Below are positions 1 to 6,602 of a stretch of DNA of 29,121 nt, piece after piece (the stretch's first letter is position 1; each line of letters begins with the position of its first letter). The DNA is taken from contig NZ_CAUCSQ010000048.1 in the NCBI RefSeq assembly GCF_958445495.1, positions 1-29,121 on the forward strand, in the 5' to 3' direction. This stretch comes from an uncultured Bacteroides sp. GTDB taxonomy: Bacteria; Bacteroidota; Bacteroidia; Bacteroidales; Bacteroidaceae. The translations under genes and the position numbers were made by a program. The notes under the pieces are model-generated. The model did no database searches and was not told the DNA's origin. It worked only from the letters and a program-made list of their open reading frames with translations.

Positions 1-61
1 GTTCTGCTGTCTGATACAAGAGGATAAATTGAATTGATAGAACTCACCTTAAATATAAATC

Positions 62-757
62 ATGGAAGATAAACGCAAGTTGTCTATTAGCCAGTGGGCA
101 CCGGAAGACCGTCCACGGGAAAAGATGATGGAAAAAGGGGCGGGTGCGTTGAGTGACGCCGAGTTGCTCGCGATATTGATAGGTTCCGGAAACACGGAAG
201 AGACGGCTGTAGAGCTGATGAGGCGTTTGCTTCTGTCTTGTGGCAATAATCTGAATTCCCTGGCAAAATGGGAGATATGCGACTATTCCCGTTTCAAAGG
301 CATGGGACCGGCGAAGAGCATTACGGTAATGGCGGCGTTGGAACTTGGCAAGCGACGGAAGTTGCAAAGTACACGGGAGAGGCCTCGGATTTCTTGTTCC
401 AAGGATATCTACAATATTTTTCAGCCGGTTATGTGCGATTTGGAACGGGAGGAGTTCTGGGTGTTGTTGTTGAATCAGGCAGCCAGATTGATTGATAAAG
501 TGCGTATCAGTATCGGGGGTATAGACGGGACTTATGCGGACGTGCGCACTATCCTCCGGGAAGCGTTGTTGCAAAGGGCCACGCAGATGGCTGTCGTACA
601 TAATCATCCCTCCGGTAACAGTCGTCCCAGCCAGCCCGACCGTACATTGACAGAGTGTGTCCGCAAGGCGGCGGATACGATGAACATTCGCTTGATAGAC
701 CATGTTATTGTTTGTGAGGATGAATTCTATAGTTTTGCAGACGAAGGGCTGCTCTGA
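62..757 (+). CDS. radC: RadC family JAB/MPN-domain protein
   Basis: RadC-family protein of 231 residues, close to the usual family length. An N-terminal helix-hairpin-helix-like region (about 30-100, including FKGMGPAKS at 78-86) precedes a JAB1/MPN metalloprotease-like domain. The JAMM zinc signature is intact: HNHPSG at 180-185 and D193 (PSQPD), with an upstream acidic residue near E131 in EEFWVLLLN. The family was named for a supposed role in DNA repair, but that role is disputed and the biochemical function is unknown. The ATG at 62 is taken because the family N-terminus begins just after it. It is followed by the Fe-S factor gene, which has its own -7 box in the 35-nt gap, so co-transcription is not required. 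Only 61 nt lie upstream in the window, with no recognisable promoter. Confidence 0.95.
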   Translation: MEDKRKLSISQWAPEDRPREKMMEKGAGALSDAELLAILIGSGNTEETAVELMRRLLLSCGNNLNSLAKWEICDYSRFKGMGPAKSITVMAALELGKRRKLQSTRERPRISCSKDIYNIFQPVMCDLEREEFWVLLLNQAARLIDKVRISIGGIDGTYADVRTILREALLQRATQMAVVHNHPSGNSRPSQPDRTLTECVRKAADTMNIRLIDHVIVCEDEFYSFADEGLL

Positions 758-770
758 ATAAATTTATTCT

Positions 771-778
771 TATATTTG
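771..778 (+). promoter_or_regulatory. -7 box (TATATTTG) for the MIP18-like gene
   Basis: The sequence TATATTTG fits the Bacteroidetes -7 consensus TAnnTTTG and lies in the radC-to-SufT gap. No convincing -33 TTTG is seen 19-21 nt upstream. Transcription starting a few bases downstream would leave about 8 nt before the ATG at 793 but about 24 nt before the ATG at 808, which favours the second start. Confidence 0.5.
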
Positions 779-807
779 TACGGTAATATTTAATGGAAGA
801 AGAGTCT

Positions 808-1119
808 ATGGAAAAGTTTGAGATAGAAGAGAAGATTGTAGCCATGCTGAAAACGGTATATGATCCGGAGATTCCGGTGAATGTCTACGAGCTTGGATTG
901 ATTTATAAGATTGATGTTTCCGACCAAGGGGATGTGGTGATTGATATGACCCTGACAGCACCCAATTGTCCTGCTGCCGACTTTATCATGGAAGATATCC
1001 GTCAGAAAGTAGAATCGGTGGAAGGAGTGGGGACGGCCACCGTTAACCTTGTCTTTGAACCGGAATGGGATAAGGACATGATGAGTGAGGAAGCCAAACT
1101 GGAGCTGGGATTTCTGTAG
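808..1119 (+). CDS. MIP18/SufT-like (DUF59) iron-sulfur cluster assembly factor
   Basis: Single-domain DUF59 (MIP18 family) protein of 103 residues from the ATG at 808; an in-frame ATG at 793 would add five residues. The family acts in maturation or carriage of Fe-S clusters (bacterial SufT, eukaryotic CIAO2/MIP18). Visible signatures are the YDPEIPVNVYELGLIY block (18-33) and the conserved cysteine in TAPNCPAADF (C54). The protein lacks the Mrp-type ATPase domain that is sometimes fused to DUF59, so it is the stand-alone form. No suf genes are present in this window, so its partner cannot be deduced from context. The following gene, lpxH, lies 92 nt downstream. Confidence 0.88.
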   Translation: MEKFEIEEKIVAMLKTVYDPEIPVNVYELGLIYKIDVSDQGDVVIDMTLTAPNCPAADFIMEDIRQKVESVEGVGTATVNLVFEPEWDKDMMSEEAKLELGFL

Positions 1120-1211
1120 TTGTGGGCAGGTAATGGACTTGCCGTGCCTTGCTTGCTTTTTGTCATTTGCCGGTCCGGACCATCCGTTTGTCATTTAAAA
1201 CTTAAAGACTC

Positions 1212-1976
1212 ATGAAGAACGTTTATTTTCTTTCCGATGCGCATCTCGGCTCTCGTGCCATTGAACATGGACGTACGCAGGAGCGGCGTCTGGTAAACTT
1301 TCTCGATAGTATAAAGCATAAGGCGTCCGCCGTCTATCTGCTGGGAGATATGTTTGACTTCTGGTATGAATTCCGGCTGGTGGTTCCTAAAGGATATACC
1401 CGTTTTCTAGGAAAACTGTCCGAACTGACGGACAGGGGGGTGGAAGTGCATTTTTTCACCGGCAATCATGATATCTGGTGCGGGGATTATCTTGCTAAAG
1501 AATGCGGCGTTATTTTGCACCGCGAACCGTTGACTACTGAAATCTATGGGAAAGAGTTTTATCTTGCCCATGGTGACGGACTCGGTGACCCGGATAAAAA
1601 ATTCAAGTTACTTCGTGCAATGTTCCACAGCAGGACATTGCAGACGATGTTTTCCGCCATTCATCCGCGTTGGAGCGTAGAGCTGGGATTGACGTGGGCA
1701 AAGCATAGCAGACAGAAACGAATAGAAGGGAAAGAGCCGGATTATATGGGAGAAAACCGGGAACATCTGGTATTATACACGAAGGAATACCTGAAAAGCC
1801 ATCCAGACATCAATTTTTTTATTTACGGACATCGGCATATTGAGCTGGATTTGATGCTAAGTGCCACTGCCCGTGTGTTGATTCTCGGAGATTGGATTAA
1901 TTATTTCTCATACGCGGTGTTTGACGGTGAGAATCTTTTTCTGGAAGAATATATAGAAGGCGAGACGCAAGTTTAG
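1212..1976 (+). CDS. lpxH: UDP-2,3-diacylglucosamine diphosphatase (LpxH-like)
   Basis: Calcineurin-like metallophosphoesterase of 254 residues, the expected length for LpxH. LpxH cleaves UDP-2,3-diacylglucosamine to lipid X and UMP at the inner face of the cytoplasmic membrane in lipid A synthesis. All metal-binding motifs are visible: SDAHLGS (D9, H11), GDMFDFW (D46), GNHD (N85-H86-D87), AHGDG (H120) and YGHRH (H207, H209). The GDMFDFWYE variant is typical of LpxH rather than of generic phosphodiesterases. It is followed by a bidirectional hairpin shared with the convergent phosphatase gene. No other lipid A genes are adjacent. A broader-specificity family member cannot be excluded, but LpxH is the best call. 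Confidence 0.9.
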   Translation: MKNVYFLSDAHLGSRAIEHGRTQERRLVNFLDSIKHKASAVYLLGDMFDFWYEFRLVVPKGYTRFLGKLSELTDRGVEVHFFTGNHDIWCGDYLAKECGVILHREPLTTEIYGKEFYLAHGDGLGDPDKKFKLLRAMFHSRTLQTMFSAIHPRWSVELGLTWAKHSRQKRIEGKEPDYMGENREHLVLYTKEYLKSHPDINFFIYGHRHIELDLMLSATARVLILGDWINYFSYAVFDGENLFLEEYIEGETQV

Positions 1977-2002
1977 TTGCGATGGCGGGTACTTATAAAT
2001 TG

Positions 2003-2042
2003 AATCCCTTTATTTTAGTCCTAAGGCTGAAATAAAGGGATT
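2003..2042. terminator. Bidirectional terminator between lpxH and the alkaline phosphatase
   Basis: A perfect 13-bp inverted repeat (2003-2015 with 2030-2042, arm AATCCCTTTATTT) extends inward through a few G-U and Watson-Crick pairs. It lies between two convergent genes that stop at 1976 and 2059. A T-rich run follows on the + strand, and A/T-rich arms suit termination in both directions. Confidence 0.75.
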
Positions 2043-2058
2043 GTTTTTGATTTCTTTA

Positions 2059-3459
2059 TTATTTATATCCTGCCGCTTTGGCTATTTTCTGCGGGATTTC
2101 CGTGTTGTCGATTTTTCCGCCGAACAGTTGGGAACCCGCTCCGACTGCAAAGACGGGAACAAAACCTGCCGAGTGTCCTCCACTGGTCCAGCCTATCATT
2201 GCGATTTCATTCATGACCTCTTTTGCACGTGCTGCCATCGGTTCGCTCTTGGAGTACATGCTTTCTGCAAATACCACTTTGTTCTTTACGAATGACCGTT
2301 CGAATTCGTCACGCAGTTTTTTCTCTTGTTCCCATGAGATAGGGAATTGTTTCCAGAAGCCCATTTCTTCGCCGAGGAATGTTTTCATCTCCTCCCATGT
2401 CACCTTGTTACCTTTGGATTTTCTCAGTTCGCTGATTTGTAGAGAAAGCCCGTCTGCGGAATGTTTCTGATATTGAAGCACTTTCAGGTTCAGGGCATAT
2501 TTGCCTGTGCCTAGCACGATACCGCCGGTCTCATGGTCTGCCGTTACTACGATGAGAGTTTCTTTCGGGTGTTTCTTGTAGAATTCATAGGCCACTTTAA
2601 TTGCGTTATCCATATCCTTTACTTCGTTAAATGCGGTGGCCGCATCGTTGGAATGGCAGGCCCAGTCGATTTTTCCGCCTTCTACCATCAGGAAGAATCC
2701 TTTTTTGTTGTCTTTAGTCAGAAAATCGATTGCACTTTCCGTAATTTGCGCGAGTGTCAAATCGTCCGCTTTGCGGTCGATTGCGTAAGGCAGGCTGGAA
2801 GGGGATTTGCCTTCTTCCTGTATGAGAATCATCTTTTGCGCCTTGCCGGCTTTTGTTTTGTAGTCATTGTAGCCGCGCGCTATTGTGTAGCCGGCTTTTT
2901 CGAAGATGGGGAAAATATTCGGAGCTTCTTTCTTGTCAGATGTGGTAGACGGTTTTAAGAAGCCGCCGCCTGCATAGAAATCAAAGTTTGCTTTCGGAAG
3001 GTCGAGGGCAATCTCGTAATACATGTTGCGGCTCGGTTGATGTGCGTAGAATGTGGCGGGAGTGGCATGGTCTACACTTACGGAAGTGGCGACGCCTACC
3101 TTTTTACCTGCCTTCTTCGCTTTTTCCGCTATGGTCTGTATGGCATTCTTGTCTTCACCTACGGAAATGGCGTGGTTATAGGTTTTCTTTCCTGTAGCCA
3201 ATGCGGTTCCTCCAGCGGCGGAATCGGTTACAGAGTTAGTCGCAGAGAATGTGGTCGCCATCGTGGCTACCGGGAATTGTGCAAATACCAGGGGCTCGAT
3301 ACCGATGCGCCCGTTTTGCAGTTCGGCCTGGTACATTTCGGTTCCGTTCACCTGATTGACTCCCATTCCATCTCCGATGAAATAGAAAACATACTTTGCC
3401 TGACCGTTCGCAGTGACGGCAACGAGGACAAAGAGAAGTGTGTAGATTAGCTTTTTCAT
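2059..3459 (-). CDS. Secreted alkaline phosphatase (PhoA-like)
   Basis: Alkaline phosphatase-superfamily enzyme of 466 residues, hydrolysing phosphomonoesters outside the cytoplasm. The start at 3459 is chosen because it begins a clean signal peptide (MKKLIYTLLF through VTANGQA, cleavage near residue 20); the upstream in-frame extension to 3549 looks like noncoding sequence. Active-site features are complete: D30 in YFIGDGMG, nucleophile S80 in TDSAAGG, E260, D265 and H269 in EGGKIDWACH, D308-H309 in TADHETGG, and H429 in SGGHSAGF. It lies downstream of efp on the same strand but is separated by a terminator and has its own -7 box. No Pho-box was recognised, so phosphate control is unproven. 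Confidence 0.93.
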   Translation of the reverse strand: MKKLIYTLLFVLVAVTANGQAKYVFYFIGDGMGVNQVNGTEMYQAELQNGRIGIEPLVFAQFPVATMATTFSATNSVTDSAAGGTALATGKKTYNHAISVGEDKNAIQTIAEKAKKAGKKVGVATSVSVDHATPATFYAHQPSRNMYYEIALDLPKANFDFYAGGGFLKPSTTSDKKEAPNIFPIFEKAGYTIARGYNDYKTKAGKAQKMILIQEEGKSPSSLPYAIDRKADDLTLAQITESAIDFLTKDNKKGFFLMVEGGKIDWACHSNDAATAFNEVKDMDNAIKVAYEFYKKHPKETLIVVTADHETGGIVLGTGKYALNLKVLQYQKHSADGLSLQISELRKSKGNKVTWEEMKTFLGEEMGFWKQFPISWEQEKKLRDEFERSFVKNKVVFAESMYSKSEPMAARAKEVMNEIAMIGWTSGGHSAGFVPVFAVGAGSQLFGGKIDNTEIPQKIAKAAGYK

Positions 3460-3491
3460 TTTTTTGTATTTTAGTAGGATTGGTTTGAAGG

Positions 3492-3499
3492 CAAAAGTA
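3492..3499 (-). promoter_or_regulatory. -7 box (TACTTTTG) for the alkaline phosphatase gene
   Basis: Read on the - strand the site is TACTTTTG, matching TAnnTTTG, 33 nt upstream of the ATG at 3459. The nearest TTTG (3525-3528) is about 25 nt further upstream, slightly beyond the usual 19-21 nt, so the -33 assignment is weak. Confidence 0.5.
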
Positions 3500-3500
3500 A

Positions 3501-3538
3501 TAAAAAACGGTGAATATGCCGTAGCAAATCCACCGTTT
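3501..3538 (-). terminator. efp terminator hairpin
   Basis: The 8-bp arms AAACGGTG and CACCGTTT (3505-3512 with 3531-3538) form a stem just after the efp stop. On the - strand the stem is followed by a T run (TTTTTTA), as in an intrinsic terminator. It separates efp from the downstream phosphatase and overlaps that gene's promoter region. Confidence 0.7.
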
Positions 3539-3560
3539 CTTTGTGTCATTTGTATGACAT

Positions 3561-4127
3561 TTATACTTTCACACGCCCTACGTAAGAACCGTCGCGGGTG
3601 TCGATTTCAATCGTTTCGCCTTCATTGATGAACAACGGAACACGTACCGTTGCCCCTGATTCCACCGTTGCGGGTTTCAATGTGTTGGTAGCCGTGTCTC
3701 CCTTCAGTCCCGGTTCCGTATAAGTGATTTTTTGCTGTATCTTGATAGGCATATCGGCATAAAGAACGGTTTCTGTAGAAGCGTCGGAAACAACATCCAC
3801 TACCATTCCTTCCAGCAGGAAGTCAACTCCGTTAATTAGGTCGTGGGCGATGGGAATCTGATCGAATGTCTCCTGGTTCATAAACTGGTAGTTATCACCG
3901 TCATGATAGAGGTATTGGTACGGGCGGCGTTCCACACGCACGTCTTCCAGTTTCTCACCGATGTTGAAGCGGCGTTCGAGGACGTAACCGTTGACTACAT
4001 CTTTGAGTTTTGTACGCATGAAGGTGTTACCCTTACCGGGTTTTACATGGAGGAAATCGATGCAGAAATACAATTTGCCATCCATACGGATACAAGTTCC
4101 GATCTTAATGTCTTGAGCGTTAATCAT
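3561..4127 (-). CDS. efp: Elongation factor P
   Basis: Full-length EF-P of 188 residues, which binds between the P and E sites of stalled ribosomes and promotes peptide-bond formation at polyproline stretches. The KOW-like N-terminal domain carries the tip loop VKPGKGNTF (28-36). K32 occupies the position that is modified or functionally important in other EF-Ps. The central OB domain and the C-terminal EF-P domain, with the conserved RDGSYVGRV near the end, are both present. No genes for lysine modification (epmA/epmB type) are nearby. It is divergent from rpmH and has its own well-formed sigma-ABfr promoter. Confidence 0.97.
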   Translation of the reverse strand: MINAQDIKIGTCIRMDGKLYFCIDFLHVKPGKGNTFMRTKLKDVVNGYVLERRFNIGEKLEDVRVERRPYQYLYHDGDNYQFMNQETFDQIPIAHDLINGVDFLLEGMVVDVVSDASTETVLYADMPIKIQQKITYTEPGLKGDTATNTLKPATVESGATVRVPLFINEGETIEIDTRDGSYVGRVKV

Positions 4128-4185
4128 ATTGCTATTTTTCTTATTATATGTTGTTATTTAATTGTTTCCGCAGGAAAATCGACTG

Positions 4186-4217
4186 CAAAAGTAATCTAAA
4201 TCGGTAAAAAACACAAA
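4186..4217 (-). promoter_or_regulatory. efp promoter (-33 TTTG, -7 TACTTTTG)
   Basis: On the - strand, TTTG (4214-4217) is followed after 20 nt by TACTTTTG (4186-4193), an essentially perfect Bacteroides promoter. It lies 59 nt upstream of the efp ATG. The divergent rpmH promoter begins about 30 nt away. Confidence 0.78.
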
Positions 4218-4244
4218 AACTTTTGAGCAAAAATGAGTTATCTC

Positions 4245-4275
4245 TTGGTTAATTTAAAAAAAGTGCCTATTTTTG
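4245..4275 (+). promoter_or_regulatory. rpmH promoter (-33 TTG, -7 TATTTTTG)
   Basis: TTGG (4245-4248) is followed about 20 nt later by TATTTTTG (4268-4275), fitting the Bacteroides consensus. The predicted leader before the rpmH ATG at 4320 is about 40 nt. Confidence 0.7.
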
Positions 4276-4319
4276 CAGCCCGATTACGTAGAATAATAAC
4301 ATAAAAACAAGATACAGTA

Positions 4320-4481
4320 ATGAAAAGAACATTTCAACCCTCTAACAGAAAGAGAAAGAACAAACACGGTTTCCGTGAGAGAATGGCAACGGCCAACGGT
4401 CGTAGAGTATTAGTGGCCCGCCGTGCGAAAGGCAGAAAGAAACTGACTGTTTCTGACGAGTATAACGGACAGAAGTGGTAA
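4320..4481 (+). CDS. rpmH: 50S ribosomal protein L34
   Basis: A 53-residue, highly basic protein starting MKRTFQPSNRKRKNKHGFR, the L34 signature, followed by the conserved RMATANGRRVLVARRAKGRK block (21-40). L34 is a small rRNA-binding component of the large subunit. The C-terminal tail (LTVSDEYNGQKW) is a little longer than in E. coli L34 and looks like the Bacteroidetes form. It is a single-gene unit: a sigma-ABfr promoter lies upstream and an exceptionally long hairpin terminator starts 10 nt after the stop. The usual neighbours dnaA, rnpA and yidC are absent. Confidence 0.97.
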   Translation: MKRTFQPSNRKRKNKHGFRERMATANGRRVLVARRAKGRKKLTVSDEYNGQKW

Positions 4482-4490
4482 TCGCTTGTC

Positions 4491-4549
4491 ATCAGAAGAA
4501 ATAAAAAAGGCAGAGAATAATCCTCTCTGCCTTTTTTATTTCTTCTGAT
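4491..4549. terminator. Very long perfect hairpin terminator after rpmH
   Basis: Arms of 26 nt (4491-4516 and 4524-4549) are perfectly complementary around a 7-nt loop (4517-4523). The stem contains a GC-rich GGCAGAGA core flanked by A-rich and T-rich halves, so a T tract follows the core on the + strand. It should end rpmH transcription efficiently and is symmetrical enough to act in both directions. Confidence 0.88.
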
Positions 4550-4671
4550 TTTCAGTGAGATGGAATATTAAAAAAGCTGTTATTTACCCTTATTCGTCAC
4601 TTTTTGTTTTTTCTTTGTACGGCAAGGTTGGCTCCGTAGGCGAGCATAGAGGATGGAAGAGTATAATCACG

Positions 4672-4773
4672 ATGTGGAAAAAACGTATAAACAAGAAGAG
4701 GCTATTGAAATCTATAGGAGTGGGGATTATAACTGCAACAATGCTGGCAATGATAAATGTCCTTACGTCATAA
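4672..4773 (+). CDS. Candidate 33-residue cationic membrane peptide
   Basis: Small ORF of 33 codons. The N-terminal half is strongly basic (MWKKRINKKRLLK) and the C-terminal half is a single hydrophobic stretch (SIGVGIITATMLAMINVL), as in small inner-membrane peptides. The UAA stop lies within the loop of a hairpin at 4755-4785 that is followed by a short T run, so the ORF ends exactly where transcription would. A near-consensus -7 box (TTTCTTTG at 4610-4617, one mismatch) lies upstream with no clear -33. I do not recognise the family. It may be a real small protein or a leader peptide. Chance occurrence remains possible given its length. Confidence 0.4.
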   Translation: MWKKRINKKRLLKSIGVGIITATMLAMINVLTS

Positions 4774-4785
4774 GTGAGGACATTT
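4755..4785 (+). terminator. Hairpin overlapping the end of the 33-codon ORF
   Basis: The 12-nt arms 4755-4766 and 4774-4785 pair (nine Watson-Crick pairs, one G-U pair, two more Watson-Crick pairs) around a 7-nt loop. The stem is followed by TTC. The hairpin precedes the -7 box of the PASTA gene, so it probably terminates upstream transcription. Confidence 0.6.
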
Positions 4786-4823
4786 TTCGTTGCTTACTAT
4801 TCAGAAATTCGACTATTTTATCG

Positions 4824-4831
4824 TATCTTTG
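4824..4831 (+). promoter_or_regulatory. -7 box (TATCTTTG) for the PASTA-rluD-ddl operon
   Basis: A perfect TAnnTTTG element lies 22 nt before the ATG at 4854. No clear TTTG is seen 19-21 nt upstream. It supports the 4854 start because longer in-frame starts would lie upstream of the promoter. Confidence 0.6.
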
Positions 4832-4853
4832 GCGCATATTAACAGCAAAGCGT

Positions 4854-5504
4854 ATGACTATTAAGGAATTCTTTTCTTTTGGGACAAATAAATTTTTCTG
4901 GTTGAATATCGCTGCCATGATTGTTGTGGTGATAGTAGTGATATTCGGCGTGCTGAAATGGATAGACATATACACCCATCACGGGGAAACTGTCGTCGTT
5001 CCCGACGTAAAGGGGATAGCTATGGAAGAAGCTGCGAAGATGTTTCAGAAACAAGGACTGGCATGCATGGTGTCGGATACGAGATATGTCAAGGACAAGG
5101 CTGCCGGGGTGGTGCTTGAGATGAAACCGGAAGCCGGCGAGAAGGTGAAAGAGGGGCGTATGGTTTACCTGACTGTCAACACGCTCGACGTTCCGTTGCG
5201 TGCAATTCCCGATGTGGCGGATAACAGCTCGTTCCGCCAGGCTCAGGCGAGACTGTTGAGCTCCGGTTTCAAACTGAATGAGGTGGAGCTGGTGAACGGT
5301 GAGAAAGACTGGGTGTACGGTGTAAAATATGAGGGACGAGAATTGGCGGCGGGTGATGAAGTGCCGGTAGGTGCTTCCCTGACATTGATAGTGGGAGACG
5401 GGGCCGGCGACACGTTGGAGAGCGACTCTACGGAGACAGCTACGGATACTGAAATGTCTGTGGCTTCAGAATCGTCGCCCGAACAGGAAGACAGTTGGTT
5501 TTAA
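4854..5504 (+). CDS. Stand-alone PASTA-domain membrane protein
   Basis: A 216-residue bitopic membrane protein. Residues 1-14 are cytoplasmic, about 15-36 form one transmembrane helix (NIAAMIVVVIVVIFGVL), and the rest lies in the periplasm. Two PASTA repeats follow, at about 46-110 (starting VVVPDVKGIAMEEA) and 117-182 (AIPDVADNSSFRQAQ), then an acidic Ser/Thr/Glu tail (183-216). PASTA domains usually sense peptidoglycan or muropeptides in Ser/Thr kinases and class A or B PBPs. Here neither a kinase nor a transpeptidase domain is attached. The start at 4854 is chosen from the -7 box at 4824 and the position of the membrane helix. It leads an operon that contains D-Ala-D-Ala ligase, consistent with a cell-wall role. 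Confidence 0.88.
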   Translation: MTIKEFFSFGTNKFFWLNIAAMIVVVIVVIFGVLKWIDIYTHHGETVVVPDVKGIAMEEAAKMFQKQGLACMVSDTRYVKDKAAGVVLEMKPEAGEKVKEGRMVYLTVNTLDVPLRAIPDVADNSSFRQAQARLLSSGFKLNEVELVNGEKDWVYGVKYEGRELAAGDEVPVGASLTLIVGDGAGDTLESDSTETATDTEMSVASESSPEQEDSWF

Positions 5505-5528
5505 TCGGATAAAACAGAATAGACTTGC

Positions 5529-6602
5529 ATGATAGAGGAAGAACTTCCGGATGGATTGGAAAATGATTTGGATGATATAGAACCTATCGGCGACGAATCC
5601 GGACTTTACGAGCATTTTCGTGTGGTGGTGGATAAGGGGCAGTCGATGGTGAGAGTTGACAAATACTTGTTCGAGCGTATTGTCAACGCTTCGCGTAACC
5701 GCATTCAAAAAGCCGCCGAGGATGGTTTTGTCATGGCTAACGGCAAACCGGTGAAGAGTAGCTATAAGGTGAAGCCATTGGATGTGATTACCGTGATGAT
5801 GGATCGTCCGCGTTACGAAAATGAAATTATTCCGGAGGATATTCCCCTCAATATCGTTTACGAAGATAAATATGTAATGGTGGTGAATAAACCGGCGGGA
5901 CTGGTGGTGCATCCGGGACACGGGAATTATCATGGCACGTTGGTTAACGCGCTGGCGTGGCACATGAAGGATGTGCCTGATTATGACGCTAATGACCCGC
6001 ATGTCGGGCTTGTCCACCGGATTGATAAGGATACTTCCGGCTTGCTGGTAATTGCAAAGACGCCGGATGCCAAGACGAATCTGGGAATACAGTTTTTTAA
6101 TAAGACTACCAAACGTAAATACCGCGCTCTGGTGTGGGGAATTATGGAACAGGATGAAGGGGCGATTGTCGGCAACATTGCCCGTAATCCGAAAGACAGG
6201 ATGCAGATGGCGGTGATGTCCGACCCTACGGTGGGAAAATATGCCGTGACCCATTACCGGGTGCTGGAGCGGCTGGGCTATGTTACTCTTGTAGAGTGTG
6301 TGCTCGAAACCGGACGTACCCACCAGATTCGCGTTCACATGAAACATATCGGTCATGTGCTGTTCAATGACGAACGTTACGGAGGGCACGAAATTTTGAA
6401 AGGTACTCATTTCAGTAAATACAAACAGTTTGTAAATAATTGCTTTGACACTTGTCCCCGGCAGGCTTTGCATGCCATGACATTGGGGTTTGTACATCCC
6501 GTCACCGGTGAGGAGATGTATTTTACTTCCGAACTCCCGGATGACATGACGCGGCTTATCGAGAAGTGGAGAGGCTATATAAGTAATAGAGAATTAGAAT
6601 GA
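5529..6602 (+). CDS. RluD-type 23S rRNA pseudouridine synthase
   Basis: A 357-residue RluA/RluD-family pseudouridine synthase, which isomerises uridines in 23S rRNA. An acidic N-terminal leader (1-25) precedes an S4 RNA-binding domain (about 40-95, VRVDKYLFERIVNASRNRIQ) and the catalytic domain. Motif II, HRIDKDTSGLLVIAKT, spans 163-178 with catalytic D166. The S4 domain and length favour an RluD-like function, but RluC or another specificity cannot be excluded from sequence alone. The gene starts 24 nt after the PASTA gene and its stop overlaps the ddl start by 4 nt (ATGA), so translation is probably coupled. Confidence 0.92.
   Translation: MIEEELPDGLENDLDDIEPIGDESGLYEHFRVVVDKGQSMVRVDKYLFERIVNASRNRIQKAAEDGFVMANGKPVKSSYKVKPLDVITVMMDRPRYENEIIPEDIPLNIVYEDKYVMVVNKPAGLVVHPGHGNYHGTLVNALAWHMKDVPDYDANDPHVGLVHRIDKDTSGLLVIAKTPDAKTNLGIQFFNKTTKRKYRALVWGIMEQDEGAIVGNIARNPKDRMQMAVMSDPTVGKYAVTHYRVLERLGYVTLVECVLETGRTHQIRVHMKHIGHVLFNDERYGGHEILKGTHFSKYKQFVNNCFDTCPRQALHAMTLGFVHPVTGEEMYFTSELPDDMTRLIEKWRGYISNRELE

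Noticed and set aside
4653..4853. N-terminal extension of the PASTA protein
   Set aside because: The extension crosses the hairpin at 4755-4785 and the -7 box at 4824. The protein from 4854 begins properly with a short cytoplasmic segment and membrane helix.
5466..6497. 343-codon open frame on the - strand
   Set aside because: It lies entirely opposite the rluD-like gene and PASTA end, its translation has no protein-like features, and the sense gene has complete motifs. The same applies to the 300-codon - strand frame at 7497-8399 opposite the acyltransferase.
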